DNA from: Parasphingorhabdus cellanae
GTDB lineage: Bacteria > Pseudomonadota > Alphaproteobacteria > Sphingomonadales > Sphingomonadaceae
NCBI RefSeq assembly: GCF_017498565.1
Contig: NZ_CP071794.1
Span: forward strand, 620,001 to 684,000
Direction of reading: 5' to 3'
DNA: 64,000 nt
Made by a program: the position numbers and the translations under genes
Shown: one piece after another, positions 1 to 8,490 of the stretch
Layout: the number at the start of each line of letters is the position of its first letter
How positions within the stretch are numbered: the stretch's first letter is position 1
The notes under the pieces: generated by a model
Told to the model about the DNA's origin: nothing
Seen by the model: only the letters and a program-made list of their open reading frames with translations
Database searches by the model: none

Positions 1-1257
1 GAACATCACGATATCGGCATCCTGCTCGATCGAACCGGATTCACGCAGATCCGATAGCTGCGGGCGTTTATCTTCGCGGCTTTCCACTTGCCGGCTCAGC
101 TGCGACAGCGCGATAACCGGACAATTCAGCTCTTTCGCAAGGGTTTTGAGCCCTCGGCTAATCTCGGAAATTTCGTTGACACGGTTGTCGTTGGCGCGTC
201 CGGACCCTTGCAAAAGCTGAAGATAATCGACCACGATCAAGTTGATACCGCTGCGTCGCTGCAACCGGCGCGCGCGGGTCCGCAGCGCCGCAATGGTCAG
301 AGCTGGTGTATCATCGATAAACAGCGGCAAATCCTGCAACTCCCGCGACGCCAATGCCAGCCGGTGCATCTCGTCACGGCTAATCGCCCCCATACGGAGT
401 TTTTCGGAGCTGATTTCTGCCTGCTCGGACAATATTCTCGTCGCCAGCTGGTCCGCGGACATCTCAAGACTGAAAAACACCGTCTTGGCGCCCAGTGAAT
501 CGATCGGCTCAATCCCGTCCTGCATATCGCGGCGATATCGGTTGGCTGCGTTGAATGCGATATTGGTCGCGAGCGAGGTCTTACCCATGCCGGGACGTCC
601 CGCCAATATCAGCAAATCACTTTTGTGCAGGCCGCCCATTTTTGCATTTAGGTCCGTCAGGCCCGTTGTAATGCCAGACACCTTGCCGCCGCTGTTAAAG
701 GCGCGTTCGACATTGGTCAGGGCCTCGGTAGATGCAGCCAGGAAGGATTTAACCCCACCTTCCTGCGCTTCGCCCTCGGAGACCCGGTAAAGTGCCGACT
801 CCGCTTCTTCAATCTGGGTCTTGGGATCGACCGTTTCGCTGGTATCGAGAGCGCTATCGACCAAAGTGCGACCAACGGTAACCAGTTCGCGTAAGAGCGC
901 GAGATCATAAATCTGGTCTGCAAAATCCCTCGCGCCAATCAAGCCCGCACCATCGCCGGTCAATTTGGCCAGATAGGAAGGTCCGCCGAGCACCTTCATC
1001 GCTTCGTCCGCCTCAAAATAGGGCTTTAGCGTGACGGGGGTGACAACCATATTGCGATCGAGCAGCTTCAACGCCTGCTCATAAATGCGTCCATGAAGCG
1101 GTTCGTAGAAATGTTCCGGGCGCAGCTTGATCTGCACGTCTTCGGCGACACGGTTATCAATCAATAACGCACCGAGAAACGTCGCCTCTGCCTCAACATT
1201 GCGGGGCAGGCGCTGGGTTTCTTCTTCGACTGCATCAAAACGAACTAACTCGGCCAT
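1..1257 (-). CDS. dnaB: Replicative DNA helicase DnaB (partial, C-terminus beyond left edge)
   Basis: Translating the minus strand from the ATG at 1257 gives an open frame that runs off the window at base 1 (about 419 residues seen). It starts MAELVRFDAVEEETQRLP, followed by the DnaB N-terminal domain (PRNVEAEATFLGALLID) and the RecA-like motor domain with the Walker A motif GRPGMGKTS and the Walker B region NLIVVDYLQLL. The last visible residues reach the LSQLSRQVESREDKRPQLSD and SGSIEQDADIVMF conserved blocks, so only the last few dozen residues are missing. DnaB is the hexameric 5'-3' helicase that opens the replication fork and recruits primase. The gene is divergent from the UPF0262 gene at 1412. 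The open frames on the plus strand here are shadows. The family assignment is secure. Confidence 0.97.
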   Translation of the reverse strand, partial: MAELVRFDAVEEETQRLPRNVEAEATFLGALLIDNRVAEDVQIKLRPEHFYEPLHGRIYEQALKLLDRNMVVTPVTLKPYFEADEAMKVLGGPSYLAKLTGDGAGLIGARDFADQIYDLALLRELVTVGRTLVDSALDTSETVDPKTQIEEAESALYRVSEGEAQEGGVKSFLAASTEALTNVERAFNSGGKVSGITTGLTDLNAKMGGLHKSDLLILAGRPGMGKTSLATNIAFNAANRYRRDMQDGIEPIDSLGAKTVFFSLEMSADQLATRILSEQAEISSEKLRMGAISRDEMHRLALASRELQDLPLFIDDTPALTIAALRTRARRLQRRSGINLIVVDYLQLLQGSGRANDNRVNEISEISRGLKTLAKELNCPVIALSQLSRQVESREDKRPQLSDLRESGSIEQDADIVMF

Positions 1258-1411
1258 TTGCTCATCATTCACGCTCAGGCGATTCAGGGCAAGAGCGTTC
1301 GGGTAAATTTTCAAATCAAGCGGGGACAGTCTTGTGGATAAATGCCTTTGTTTTTGTGCCGCACTGCAAAAAAACTTGTCCTAGCCCCGGTGCTGCGGCA
1401 ACAGAGCCTGA

Positions 1412-1894
1412 ATGTCCGATCCACGCATCATAAATATTGAACTCGACGAAGCGACCATCCTTTGGCGCAATGCCGATATTGAGCAGGAAAGACGTATTGC
1501 GATCTTCGATCTGATCGAAGAAAACCACTTCAAGCCCCTGCGCGAGCATGAAGATGGTTATGCCGGCCCCTATAAGCTTCACCTAAGCGTACAAGAAGGC
1601 CGACTAGTGCTTTCCATTGCACGCGAGAACGGCGAAGCGCTGGAAACCCTGATCCTTGCGCTCGGTCGTTTTCGCCGCCCCATCCGGGATTATTTCGCCA
1701 TTTGCGACAGCTATTATCAGGCTATTCGCAAGGCCACAGCGCAAGAGATCGAGACAATCGACATGGCGCGGCGCGGTGTGCATGATCATGGCGCCGAACT
1801 GCTAACCGAAAGATTGGATGGTAAAATCGAAGTCGATTTCAAAACCGCCCGTCGCCTCTTCACTTTGATCTGTGTATTGCATATCAAGAATTAA
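1412..1894 (+). CDS. UPF0262 family protein
   Basis: This 160-residue protein opens [19 protein letters not shown] and contains the highly conserved stretch around [20 protein letters not shown] and the [14 protein letters not shown] segment, which I recognise as the alphaproteobacterial UPF0262 family. The length fits the family. There is no signal peptide or membrane segment, so it is probably cytosolic. No biochemical function is established for the family as far as I know. It is divergent from dnaB, with about 150 bases between the start codons, and stands 47 bases before the GH25-like gene on the same strand. No strong Shine-Dalgarno sequence is visible before the ATG. Confidence 0.88.
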   Translation: MSDPRIINIELDEATILWRNADIEQERRIAIFDLIEENHFKPLREHEDGYAGPYKLHLSVQEGRLVLSIARENGEALETLILALGRFRRPIRDYFAICDSYYQAIRKATAQEIETIDMARRGVHDHGAELLTERLDGKIEVDFKTARRLFTLICVLHIKN

Positions 1895-1941
1895 GCGATT
1901 CTCTGCTCGTTAGTTGCAGGTGACCAATCGCCCAGTTGAGT

Positions 1942-2652
1942 ATGCGTCAGGGAAAAAGGGTGTCCACACAGAGCAAGAAGAATACCGTGCTGCGGTACGG
2001 TTTAAGCATCATTGCGTTGCTGATCATCGCATTTGTCCTGCGCAATATTGCCGTAGGCTGGGCGCCACCGCGTGACCAATATCCAGTCCAAGGCATTTCG
2101 GTAGATGCAAGTCATGGCCAAATCACTTGGCATGTGGCCGGTGCTACTGGTGTGGATTTTGCTTATGTCCGCGCAACCAATGGCGCCGAGGAACGCGACC
2201 CTGTCTTCGCAACTAATATCAAGGGCGCAGGCGACGCAGGGATCCGCTATGGTGCAGTGCATGAATATAGCTTGTGCCGTCTGGCCAGTGATCAGGCAAC
2301 GATGTTTGTCACGACCGTGCCGCGGGAAGAAAATATCCTGCCGCCAGCGGTCCGCCTCGCTTATGACAATGGTTGCAAAGATCGACCCGGACGCGCCTTG
2401 GTTCTGAGTGAATTGAATACTTTTCTCAATCAAATTGAAGGGCATAGTGGAAAGCCTGCCGTCATCATCGTCTCAAAAGAATTCGAAGAAGACTATAACA
2501 TAAGCAGCGGTATCAGCCGGACTTTCTGGCTGGAAGGCAATTTTTTTCCGCCCGACTACGCGACCAAGCCTTGGGTGATGTGGCGCGCGTCCGATATGCG
2601 CAGGGTCAGCGGAATAGATGGCCCGGTGAACTGGAATGTTGTGCGGCCTTAA
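1942..2652 (+). CDS. GH25 (lysozyme-like) family protein, catalytic residues lost
   Basis: This 236-residue protein has an N-terminal membrane anchor (about residues 17-39, LSIIALLIIAFVLRNIAVG) followed by a domain with the layout of glycoside hydrolase family 25 muramidases: YPVQGISVDASHGQITW, GVDFAYVRATNG, AGIRYGAVHEYS, KPAVIIVSKEF, and the terminal GIDGPVNWNVVRP typical of sphingomonad members. In active members the first motif reads GIDVSHHQG and the catalytic DxE sits as PPVVDLEF. Here the first Asp is Ser, and the DLE position reads RLA (about residues 138-140), so the residues needed for hydrolysis appear absent. It may bind peptidoglycan without cutting it. The ATG at 1942 is preferred over the upstream TTG at 1936. 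The comparison with the family is from memory, not an alignment. Confidence 0.75.
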   Translation: MRQGKRVSTQSKKNTVLRYGLSIIALLIIAFVLRNIAVGWAPPRDQYPVQGISVDASHGQITWHVAGATGVDFAYVRATNGAEERDPVFATNIKGAGDAGIRYGAVHEYSLCRLASDQATMFVTTVPREENILPPAVRLAYDNGCKDRPGRALVLSELNTFLNQIEGHSGKPAVIIVSKEFEEDYNISSGISRTFWLEGNFFPPDYATKPWVMWRASDMRRVSGIDGPVNWNVVRP

Positions 2653-2709
2653 GCTTGCTGGCATGAAGCGCCAAATCCTAAAAAGCCAAACGCCCGGAGA
2701 CAGAGTGAT

Positions 2710-3264
2710 ATGAGCATACTTTCCGACAGATGGATTCGCCAAGAAGCCAATCATAGCAGAATGATAGAGCCCTTCGTAGAGGGACAAAAGCGTGATGGCT
2801 GTATCAGCTACGGCCTATCCTCTTATGGTTATGATGCCCGGGTAGCCGACGAATTCAAGATTTTCACCAACGTGAACAGCGCTGTCGTTGATCCCAAGCA
2901 ATTTGACGCCAACAGCCTTGTGGATCGCAAGACCGATTGCTGCATCATTCCGCCGAACAGCTTTGCCCTCGCCCGAACAGTCGAATATTTCCGCATCCCG
3001 CGCGATGTGTTAGTTATCTGTCTCGGTAAATCAACCTATGCGCGTTGTGGGATCATCGTGAATGTGACACCGCTGGAACCGGGCTGGGAAGGCCATGTCA
3101 CGCTGGAATTTTCCAACACGACCCCCCTGCCCGCCAAAATCTATGCCAATGAAGGCGCCTGCCAGTTTCTGTTCCTCAAAGGCAATGAGCCTTGCGAGAC
3201 CAGCTATGCGGAGCGCGCGGGGAAATATATGGGGCAAAGAGGCGTGACTCTACCTAAGCTCTAA
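2710..3264 (+). CDS. dcd: dCTP deaminase
   Basis: The enzyme deaminates dCTP to dUTP, the source of dUMP for thymidylate synthesis in most proteobacteria. The 184-residue product has the normal length and family motifs: [10 protein letters not shown] at the start, [49 protein letters not shown] (with the catalytic Glu in EPGWEGH), and the C-terminal [16 protein letters not shown] tail that closes over the nucleotide. The TxxPLP block ([19 protein letters not shown]) is intact. A GGAGA Shine-Dalgarno sequence lies before the ATG. Nothing suggests the bifunctional dUTPase form. It lies downstream of the GH25-like gene on the same strand. Confidence 0.96.
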   Translation: MSILSDRWIRQEANHSRMIEPFVEGQKRDGCISYGLSSYGYDARVADEFKIFTNVNSAVVDPKQFDANSLVDRKTDCCIIPPNSFALARTVEYFRIPRDVLVICLGKSTYARCGIIVNVTPLEPGWEGHVTLEFSNTTPLPAKIYANEGACQFLFLKGNEPCETSYAERAGKYMGQRGVTLPKL

Positions 3265-3310
3265 GTCATAAGCACGTTTCGAAACACAACCGATAATCAG
3301 GAGGGGCTTT

Positions 3311-4492
3311 ATGTCCGACGCACGCGAATTTGATGTCATTATTTATGGATCGACCGGTTACACTGGCCGTCTGGTCGCTGAATATATGTCCCAAAAATAT
3401 GGCATTGGTGGCGACGCGCCAAAATGGGCCATGGCCGGGCGTTCGCTGGAAAAGCTTGAAGAAGTGCGTGATCTGATCGGCGCGCCAAAGGACACCCCGT
3501 TAGTTGTGGCGGATTCCGATGATGCTGCCTCTATCGATATGATGGCAAGCCGCGCGAGCGTGATCCTGACCACCGTTGGACCGTACCAGCTCTACGGCAA
3601 CGAACTGGTTAGCGCCTGCGTCAAACATGGCACGCATTATGTCGACCTTTGCGGCGAACCCGGCTGGATGCGCGAAAAAATTGACGAGCATCAAGAAGCG
3701 GCAGAAAAATCTGGCGCACAGATATGCTTTTCCTGTGGTTTTGATTCCATCCCTTTTGACCTGGGCGTATTGGCTCTGCAGAAAGACATGCAGAAACGCT
3801 TCGGCAAGCCTGCCACGCGCGTAAAGGGGCGCGTTCGCGCAATGGAAGGCACTTTTTCTGGCGGCACAGCGGCAAGCCTGAAAGAAACAATGAAGGCGAT
3901 CGCCAAAAACCCTGGTCTCGTCAAAATATTGGCGAGCAGCTTTGGCCTGACTCCTGGCTTTGAAGGACCGGATCAGCCCAATATGATGATCCCCAAAAAG
4001 GACAAGACGCTAGACAGTTGGGTCGCACCTTTCATCATGGCTCCGATCAATACCAAGAATGTGCATCGCACCAACTTCCTGCTTGATTTTCCTTATGGGG
4101 ACGATTTCAAATATGATGAGATGGTCGTAACCAGCCCGGGTGAAATGGGCAAACAAGCAGCAGAAATGCTGGCTAAAGCCAATCCTCTGGGTGGCGATGA
4201 CGCACCCAAACCCGGCGAAGGCCCAACCAAGGAAGAACGCGAGAATGGCTTTTACGATGTCCTGTTTCTCGGTGAAACGGCGGACGGTGAAACCGCCACT
4301 CTCTGCGTCAAAGGCGACAAAGATCCAGGCTACGGATCAACCTCCAAAATGATTGCCGAGGCTGCGCTATGTATCGCGCAAGATGGTAACAAACATGGCG
4401 GCGGAATTTGGACACCAGGCGCATTAATGGGCAAAAAGCTGACCAAGCGACTGGAAGCCAATGCTGGTCTCAGCTTCACGGTGGAGAGTTAA
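3311..4492 (+). CDS. Saccharopine dehydrogenase-like NADP-binding oxidoreductase (trans-acting enoyl reductase family)
   Basis: This 393-residue protein opens with a Rossmann nucleotide-binding fold (DVIIYGSTGYTGRLVAEYM) and continues with the DLCGEPGWMREKIDEHQEAAE and CFSCGFDSIPFDLGVLAL blocks seen in saccharopine dehydrogenase-like proteins, including the trans-acting enoyl reductases of mycobacteria and their proteobacterial relatives. The substrate cannot be told from sequence; lipid or polyketide reduction is only inferred from better known relatives. A good Shine-Dalgarno (AGGAGGGG) stands before the ATG. A GC-rich hairpin follows the stop codon (4535-4563) and probably ends the transcript. 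The C-terminal TPGALMGKKLTKRLEANAGL block is complete, so the gene looks intact. Confidence 0.85.
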   Translation: MSDAREFDVIIYGSTGYTGRLVAEYMSQKYGIGGDAPKWAMAGRSLEKLEEVRDLIGAPKDTPLVVADSDDAASIDMMASRASVILTTVGPYQLYGNELVSACVKHGTHYVDLCGEPGWMREKIDEHQEAAEKSGAQICFSCGFDSIPFDLGVLALQKDMQKRFGKPATRVKGRVRAMEGTFSGGTAASLKETMKAIAKNPGLVKILASSFGLTPGFEGPDQPNMMIPKKDKTLDSWVAPFIMAPINTKNVHRTNFLLDFPYGDDFKYDEMVVTSPGEMGKQAAEMLAKANPLGGDDAPKPGEGPTKEERENGFYDVLFLGETADGETATLCVKGDKDPGYGSTSKMIAEAALCIAQDGNKHGGGIWTPGALMGKKLTKRLEANAGLSFTVES

Positions 4493-4534
4493 CCGCTGAC
4501 AGGAGCTATTCAGGTAAAACCCTATATAGACAAT

Positions 4535-4568
4535 GAGGTGGGCGCTAAACTAGCGCCCGCCTCTTGAA
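4535..4568 (+). terminator. Probable intrinsic terminator after the oxidoreductase gene
   Basis: The sequence GAGGTGGGCGCTA, a three-base loop AAC, and TAGCGCCCGCCTC form a 13-bp stem with one T-G pair. A weak T-rich tail (TTGAAATTTT) follows. It lies 43 bases after the stop codon at 4492. Confidence 0.6.
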
Positions 4569-4601
4569 ATTTTAGCAAATGGAACGAAGTTCGTCGGCAC
4601 T

Positions 4602-5375
4602 ATGTTGAAGCGCCTGTTTAGTAAGAAATTGGAAACCAGCCCCTTGGAGACTGCCTGTGTTCCCGAAGGTCGGCGTGTCTATGCCATTGGCGATATTCAT
4701 GGCCGCAATGATTTGCTGCAACAACTCATCGAGAAAATTATCGCTGATGATGCTGAGCGCGGCGATAGCAAAAGTGAGATTATCTTTCTTGGAGATCTGG
4801 TCGATCGCGGTCCGGATAGCTCCGGCGTTATAGAGACAGCCATTCAACTCAAGGAAGAGTTGAATGATGTTCGTTTCCTGATGGGCAATCATGAGGAAGT
4901 CTATTTGAAAGCTGCAACCGGAGATGAGAAAGCAACTCGCTTTTTCAACCGCATTGGCGGCAAAGAAACTATCTTGAGCTATGACATCAGCATGCGAGAT
5001 TATATGGAGCTTGATAACGCTGACCTAGCCGAGCGCTTGCCGGACCTGATACCAGAGCATCATATCGACTTTGTAAAAACGTTTGAGAACCAAATTATTG
5101 TTGGCGATTATGCCTTTGTCCATGCCGGTATCCGCCCAGGAGTCGCGCTCGACGAACAGAAACCAAAGGATTTGCGGTGGATCAGAGAAGAATTTCTCTC
5201 CGTCAACGAGCCACATGAAAAGGTAATTGTGTACGGCCACACGATCAACGATGATGTGGTCGAAAAAGGCAACCGCATCGGCATAGATACCGGGGCCTAT
5301 TATACCGAAAAGCTAACCGCGCTTGCATTGGAAGGCAATCATCGCTGGTATCTCGACACAGCGCTCCCGCAATAA
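4602..5375 (+). CDS. PPP-family metallophosphatase (serine/threonine phosphatase type)
   Basis: This 257-residue cytosolic protein carries all metal-binding motifs of the PPP phosphoesterases in order: GDIHGRND (about residue 30), GDLVDRGPDS (about 65), GNHEE (about 95), HAGIRPG (about 172) and GHT (about 211). Proteins of this size and type in alphaproteobacteria are annotated as serine/threonine protein phosphatases or as symmetrical Ap4A hydrolase-like enzymes; sequence alone does not decide the substrate. The start MLKRLFSKKLE has no clear Shine-Dalgarno. The gene is convergent with ctrA, and both share the bidirectional terminator at 5387-5428. Confidence 0.9.
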   Translation: MLKRLFSKKLETSPLETACVPEGRRVYAIGDIHGRNDLLQQLIEKIIADDAERGDSKSEIIFLGDLVDRGPDSSGVIETAIQLKEELNDVRFLMGNHEEVYLKAATGDEKATRFFNRIGGKETILSYDISMRDYMELDNADLAERLPDLIPEHHIDFVKTFENQIIVGDYAFVHAGIRPGVALDEQKPKDLRWIREEFLSVNEPHEKVIVYGHTINDDVVEKGNRIGIDTGAYYTEKLTALALEGNHRWYLDTALPQ

Positions 5376-5386
5376 TCTGCCATAAC

Positions 5387-5428
5387 AAAAACGGCGGAAC
5401 CGTTTGGGTCCCGCCGCCGTTTTTTTTG
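5387..5428. terminator. Bidirectional intrinsic terminator between the phosphatase gene and ctrA
   Basis: AACGGCGG (5390-5397) pairs with CCGCCGTT (5414-5421). The stem is flanked by A5 on the left and T8 on the right, so it gives a U-tract on either strand. It lies between two convergent stop codons, at 5375 and 5448. Confidence 0.88.
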
Positions 5429-5447
5429 GGTAGTGAGTTAAAAAGTC

Positions 5448-6155
5448 TTAAGCGACCTGAACCTCTGGTCCGACTTCTTCTTCCATGTCGCGAAGGACAT
5501 AGCCGCGGCCCCATACGGTTTCGATGTAGTTTTCGCCGCCGCAAGCCAGAGCCAGCTTTTTACGCAATTTACAAATAAACACGTCGATAATTTTCAGTTC
5601 CGGCTCGTCCATGCCGCCATAAAGGTGGTTGAGGAACATTTCTTTGGTGAGAGTTGTGCCCTTACGCAGGGAAAGCAGCTCAAGCATCGCATATTCTTTA
5701 CCGGTCAGGTGAACGCGATTGCCATCAACTTCAACGGTTTTGGCATCAAGGTTCACGGCCAGCTTGCCGGTACGGATAACAGATTGCGAGTGGCCCTTGG
5801 AGCGGCGCACAACGGCGTGAATACGGGCAACCAGCTCTTCCCGGTGGAAAGGCTTGGTCACATAGTCATCGGCACCAAAGCCAAAGGACCGCACTTTGCT
5901 GTCCATTTCGCTGATACCGGAAAGAATGAGAACGGGCGTCTGCACCTTGGCGACACGCAGTTTTTTCAGAACATCATAACCATGCATATCTGGCAGGTTG
6001 AGATCGAGGCATATAATGTCATAATCATAGAGCTTACCCAGATCGAGGCCTTCTTCACCCAAATCCGTTGTGTATACATTAAAGCCTTCGGTCGTCAGCA
6101 TTAGCTCAATTGCTTTTGCGGTTGTTGGCTCGTCTTCAATCAGCAGCACACGCAT
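5448..6155 (-). CDS. ctrA: Cell-cycle response regulator CtrA
   Basis: CtrA is the OmpR/PhoB-type master regulator of alphaproteobacteria. It controls cell-cycle, motility and DNA-methylation genes, and origin firing in Caulobacter; in sphingomonads it is mainly tied to motility and differentiation. The 235-residue product has a receiver domain with the acidic pocket IEDEP, the phosphoacceptor Asp51 ([13 protein letters not shown]) and Lys in [11 protein letters not shown] winged-helix domain follows with the very conserved [39 protein letters not shown] block and the [14 protein letters not shown] recognition region. It ends in EVQVA, a small hydrophobic C-terminus that could act as a ClpXP tag like the Ala-Ala of Caulobacter CtrA (inference). 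The upstream region has phased TTAA half-sites and clustered GANTC sites. Confidence 0.97.
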   Translation of the reverse strand: MRVLLIEDEPTTAKAIELMLTTEGFNVYTTDLGEEGLDLGKLYDYDIICLDLNLPDMHGYDVLKKLRVAKVQTPVLILSGISEMDSKVRSFGFGADDYVTKPFHREELVARIHAVVRRSKGHSQSVIRTGKLAVNLDAKTVEVDGNRVHLTGKEYAMLELLSLRKGTTLTKEMFLNHLYGGMDEPELKIIDVFICKLRKKLALACGGENYIETVWGRGYVLRDMEEEVGPEVQVA

Positions 6156-6222
6156 TGGGCAGCCCCTTTTCTTAGTTTACGCACCGGCGACAGGTACATT
6201 CCCGAAGCCCCTCGATCATTTA

Positions 6223-6277
6223 TTAACCATAAGACAGATGAACGTAAAAGGTTAATTTTAGATTAATGTAGGATTAA
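6223..6277 (-). promoter_or_regulatory. CtrA-box array upstream of ctrA (autoregulation)
   Basis: Three TTAA half-sites at 6252-6255, 6263-6266 and 6274-6277 are separated by exactly seven bases each, giving two overlapping copies of the classical CtrA box TTAA-N7-TTAA. They lie 97-122 bases upstream of the ctrA start codon. A further extended half-site, TTAACCATAAG, is at 6223-6233. The match to the known consensus is exact. Binding by CtrA is inferred. The region is shared with the divergent arfB gene (start 6518), so it could serve either gene. Confidence 0.75.
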
Positions 6278-6281
6278 GCAC

Positions 6282-6338
6282 GAGTCGCAAGAGGGGCTAT
6301 GACTCTGTAAGCCGCAGAAATGAGTCGTTTAGAGACTC
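6282..6338. promoter_or_regulatory. Cluster of four GANTC (CcrM) methylation sites upstream of ctrA
   Basis: GAGTC at 6282-6286, GACTC at 6301-6305, GAGTC at 6322-6326 and GACTC at 6334-6338 put four CcrM targets into 57 bases, whereas chance predicts about one per 256. They lie beside the CtrA-box array in the ctrA-arfB intergenic region (6156-6517). In Caulobacter the ctrA P1 promoter is silenced by full GANTC methylation; a similar role here is inference. The rest of this intergenic stretch is AT-rich, and I see no other defined element. Confidence 0.65.
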
Positions 6339-6517
6339 TGGAATGGTCCGAAAAAAAATTAACTTTTCTTCATAAAAACAGATAAAAAACTGGCTAACGA
6401 AAGTTTTTCAACATGTCTCTCGTGCAAAATAGTGGCATTTGGGTCACCAAATTGCACAAGGTAGTGTTGCATATACTCTCTCTATCCGCCCCCTTCGAAA
6501 TCGACTAAACAGCCACA

Positions 6518-6919
6518 ATGACCTTTGACATTCCCGAAAGCGCGATTAGCGAGACGTTCCTGGCCGCATCCGGTCCCGGTGGGCAGAATGTTAACAAGGT
6601 CGAGACCGCTGTGCAGATCCGCGTTAATATATACGCGCTCCGACTGCCCCCTTTTGCCTTTCGGAAACTACGTACGTTAGCAGGACGTAAAATGACCAAC
6701 GGCGGCGAGCTCATCATGACGGTACGTGAGCATCGCACCCGCGAAGCCAATCGTGCTGAGGCACGCAAACGGATCGAAGACATGATAGTAGAAGCTCATC
6801 AACGTGATGCTCCCCGGATTAAGACCCGACCAAGCCGAGCGGCCAAAGCACGGCGAGTGGATTCCAAGAAAAAGAAGTCGAGCGTAAAAAAAATGCGCGG
6901 GAAGCCAACCCTGGACTAA
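6518..6919 (+). CDS. arfB: Alternative ribosome-rescue factor ArfB (peptidyl-tRNA hydrolase, YaeJ type)
   Basis: This 133-residue protein has the class I release-factor catalytic motif GGQ inside AASGPGGQNVNKVETAVQIR (about residues 20-40) but lacks the codon-recognition domains of RF1/RF2. The C-terminal tail is strongly basic (RAAKARRVDSKKKKSSVKKMRGK). In ArfB/YaeJ that tail enters the empty mRNA channel of stalled ribosomes while GGQ hydrolyses the peptidyl-tRNA. Length and layout fit ArfB. It is divergent from ctrA. No strong Shine-Dalgarno is visible before the ATG. Confidence 0.94.
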   Translation: MTFDIPESAISETFLAASGPGGQNVNKVETAVQIRVNIYALRLPPFAFRKLRTLAGRKMTNGGELIMTVREHRTREANRAEARKRIEDMIVEAHQRDAPRIKTRPSRAAKARRVDSKKKKSSVKKMRGKPTLD

Positions 6920-7058
6920 TTGCTGCGGCGCTTCTCAACGCACTGGATTACCGGTCGATCTCATAGCAACCAAATCTGTCGCATTAACAGGCCGTTACAT
7001 CCTATGCCTAATATCGGTTAACCATAAGTCAACAGGGCCGATTAAATGATCGCGCGTA

Positions 7059-8378
7059 ATGCGTTACATCATGAACAACTCGAAAAGCATATTTGCCGAT
7101 GGGCAATCGAAACCTGTATTTCTTGCCTTAGCGATAGCCCTTGTCGGTTTGTCCGGCTGTAAATCGCAATCAGGTGGAAGCAGTGAAAGCAGCGTGACAC
7201 TGCCCAATTCGCCAACAAATGTGCCGTCAGGGCCAGTGACCACGCCGGCACCTACTCCCACCCCGACACCATCACCATCACCATCACCATCACCAACACC
7301 AGCGCCAACTCCCGCCCCTACACCGGCACCGGTTCCCGCTGGCTCGCTGGCTGGACTGCCCTCTATTCCCAGCAATTTTAACGTTGCGGATTACCTGCAG
7401 CCTTCATGGGGTCATGGCGACGTACCCGTAAGCGCAGCTCCGGATGTTGTTGGCGCTTTCCGGTTTCTGTGCATGCCGAGTCATAATGCCTATGACGATC
7501 CTATCGTCTACCCCGGTCAATCTGGGAAATCCCATCTGCATACGTTCTTTGGTAACACCAAGGCGGATGCCAATTCGACCTATGAATCGTTGCGGACAAC
7601 TGGGGAGAGCACCTGCAACAATATGTTGAACCGGTCGGCTTACTGGATTCCCTCGATGATGAATGGTCAAGGTCAAGTTGTCATGCCGGATTATGTATCC
7701 ATTTATTATAAACGCCGTCCGGACAATGATCCCGAATGTCAGCGCATGGGAAAAGCCTGCGTCGCCCTACCCCGCGGTCTGCGTTATGTCTTCGGCTATA
7801 ACATGCAGGACCCAGCAAATGGCTCGAAATTTCATCTGAATTGTCAGGGAAAAGGTGCAAAATCGGGAACCTATGCGAATATTCCCGAGGCGGCCGTCAA
7901 TTGCCCATCCGGAGCGCAACTAGGTGCTCTGTTGTCTGCACCGCAATGTTGGGATGGCGTAAATCTGGATAGCCCTGACCATCGTTCCCATATGGCTCAA
8001 GTATCTTACGGCAACTGGGGTTATGCCAAATGCCCGGACACCCATCCTTACGTAATACCAACATTCACTCTAGGTGCGTGGTATACGACCGACGATACTC
8101 TGGACCGCACTGGTAATATGGATCCGATGACCGAAACATGGCATTTCTCATCAGACCGCATGGCCGGGATGATGCCACATATACCCGGATCTACTTTTCA
8201 CTCTGATTGGTTCGGCGCATGGGACGATACCATTATGGATAAATGGACAGCGAACTGCATCGACAAATTGCTGAACTGTTCCGGCGGTGACTTGGGAAAT
8301 GGGGAACAGCTGAAATTCTTTGATGGTTACACCACGAAAGCAAATCCACGCCTGGTGGCTCCTCCGGAGCGAACATAA
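7059..8378 (+). CDS. DUF1996 domain lipoprotein with Pro/Thr/Ser linker
   Basis: This 439-residue exported protein has a lipoprotein signal peptide with lipobox LSGC (Cys about residue 34 from this start). A low-complexity linker of Pro alternating with Thr, Ser or Ala follows (about residues 52-93), then a DUF1996 domain beginning GAFRFLCMPSHNAYDDPIVY with the family hallmark HLHTFFGN. DUF1996 occurs in fungi and bacteria, and its function is unknown. The linker is encoded partly by four perfect CCATCA units (7269-7292), which could change length without a frameshift. An internal ATG at 7071 (MNNSKS) would give a more usual signal peptide. TTAACCATAAG lies 41 bases upstream of the first ATG (7018-7028), the same 11-mer seen upstream of ctrA. 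Surface display is inferred. Confidence 0.85.
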   Translation: MRYIMNNSKSIFADGQSKPVFLALAIALVGLSGCKSQSGGSSESSVTLPNSPTNVPSGPVTTPAPTPTPTPSPSPSPSPTPAPTPAPTPAPVPAGSLAGLPSIPSNFNVADYLQPSWGHGDVPVSAAPDVVGAFRFLCMPSHNAYDDPIVYPGQSGKSHLHTFFGNTKADANSTYESLRTTGESTCNNMLNRSAYWIPSMMNGQGQVVMPDYVSIYYKRRPDNDPECQRMGKACVALPRGLRYVFGYNMQDPANGSKFHLNCQGKGAKSGTYANIPEAAVNCPSGAQLGALLSAPQCWDGVNLDSPDHRSHMAQVSYGNWGYAKCPDTHPYVIPTFTLGAWYTTDDTLDRTGNMDPMTETWHFSSDRMAGMMPHIPGSTFHSDWFGAWDDTIMDKWTANCIDKLLNCSGGDLGNGEQLKFFDGYTTKANPRLVAPPERT

Positions 8379-8490
8379 AAAGGCAGTTCGAACAAGCAAT
8401 GCTTGGCTTGATGGCTGAATGTGGTTATGGAAAAGGCTAACGTCGTAAGAACATCTTAGCAGGGTTCACAATGACGAAAGCAGACCATCC

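Noticed and set aside
242..790. 182-residue open frame opposite dnaB
   Set aside because: It is a shadow of the clearly coding dnaB frame.
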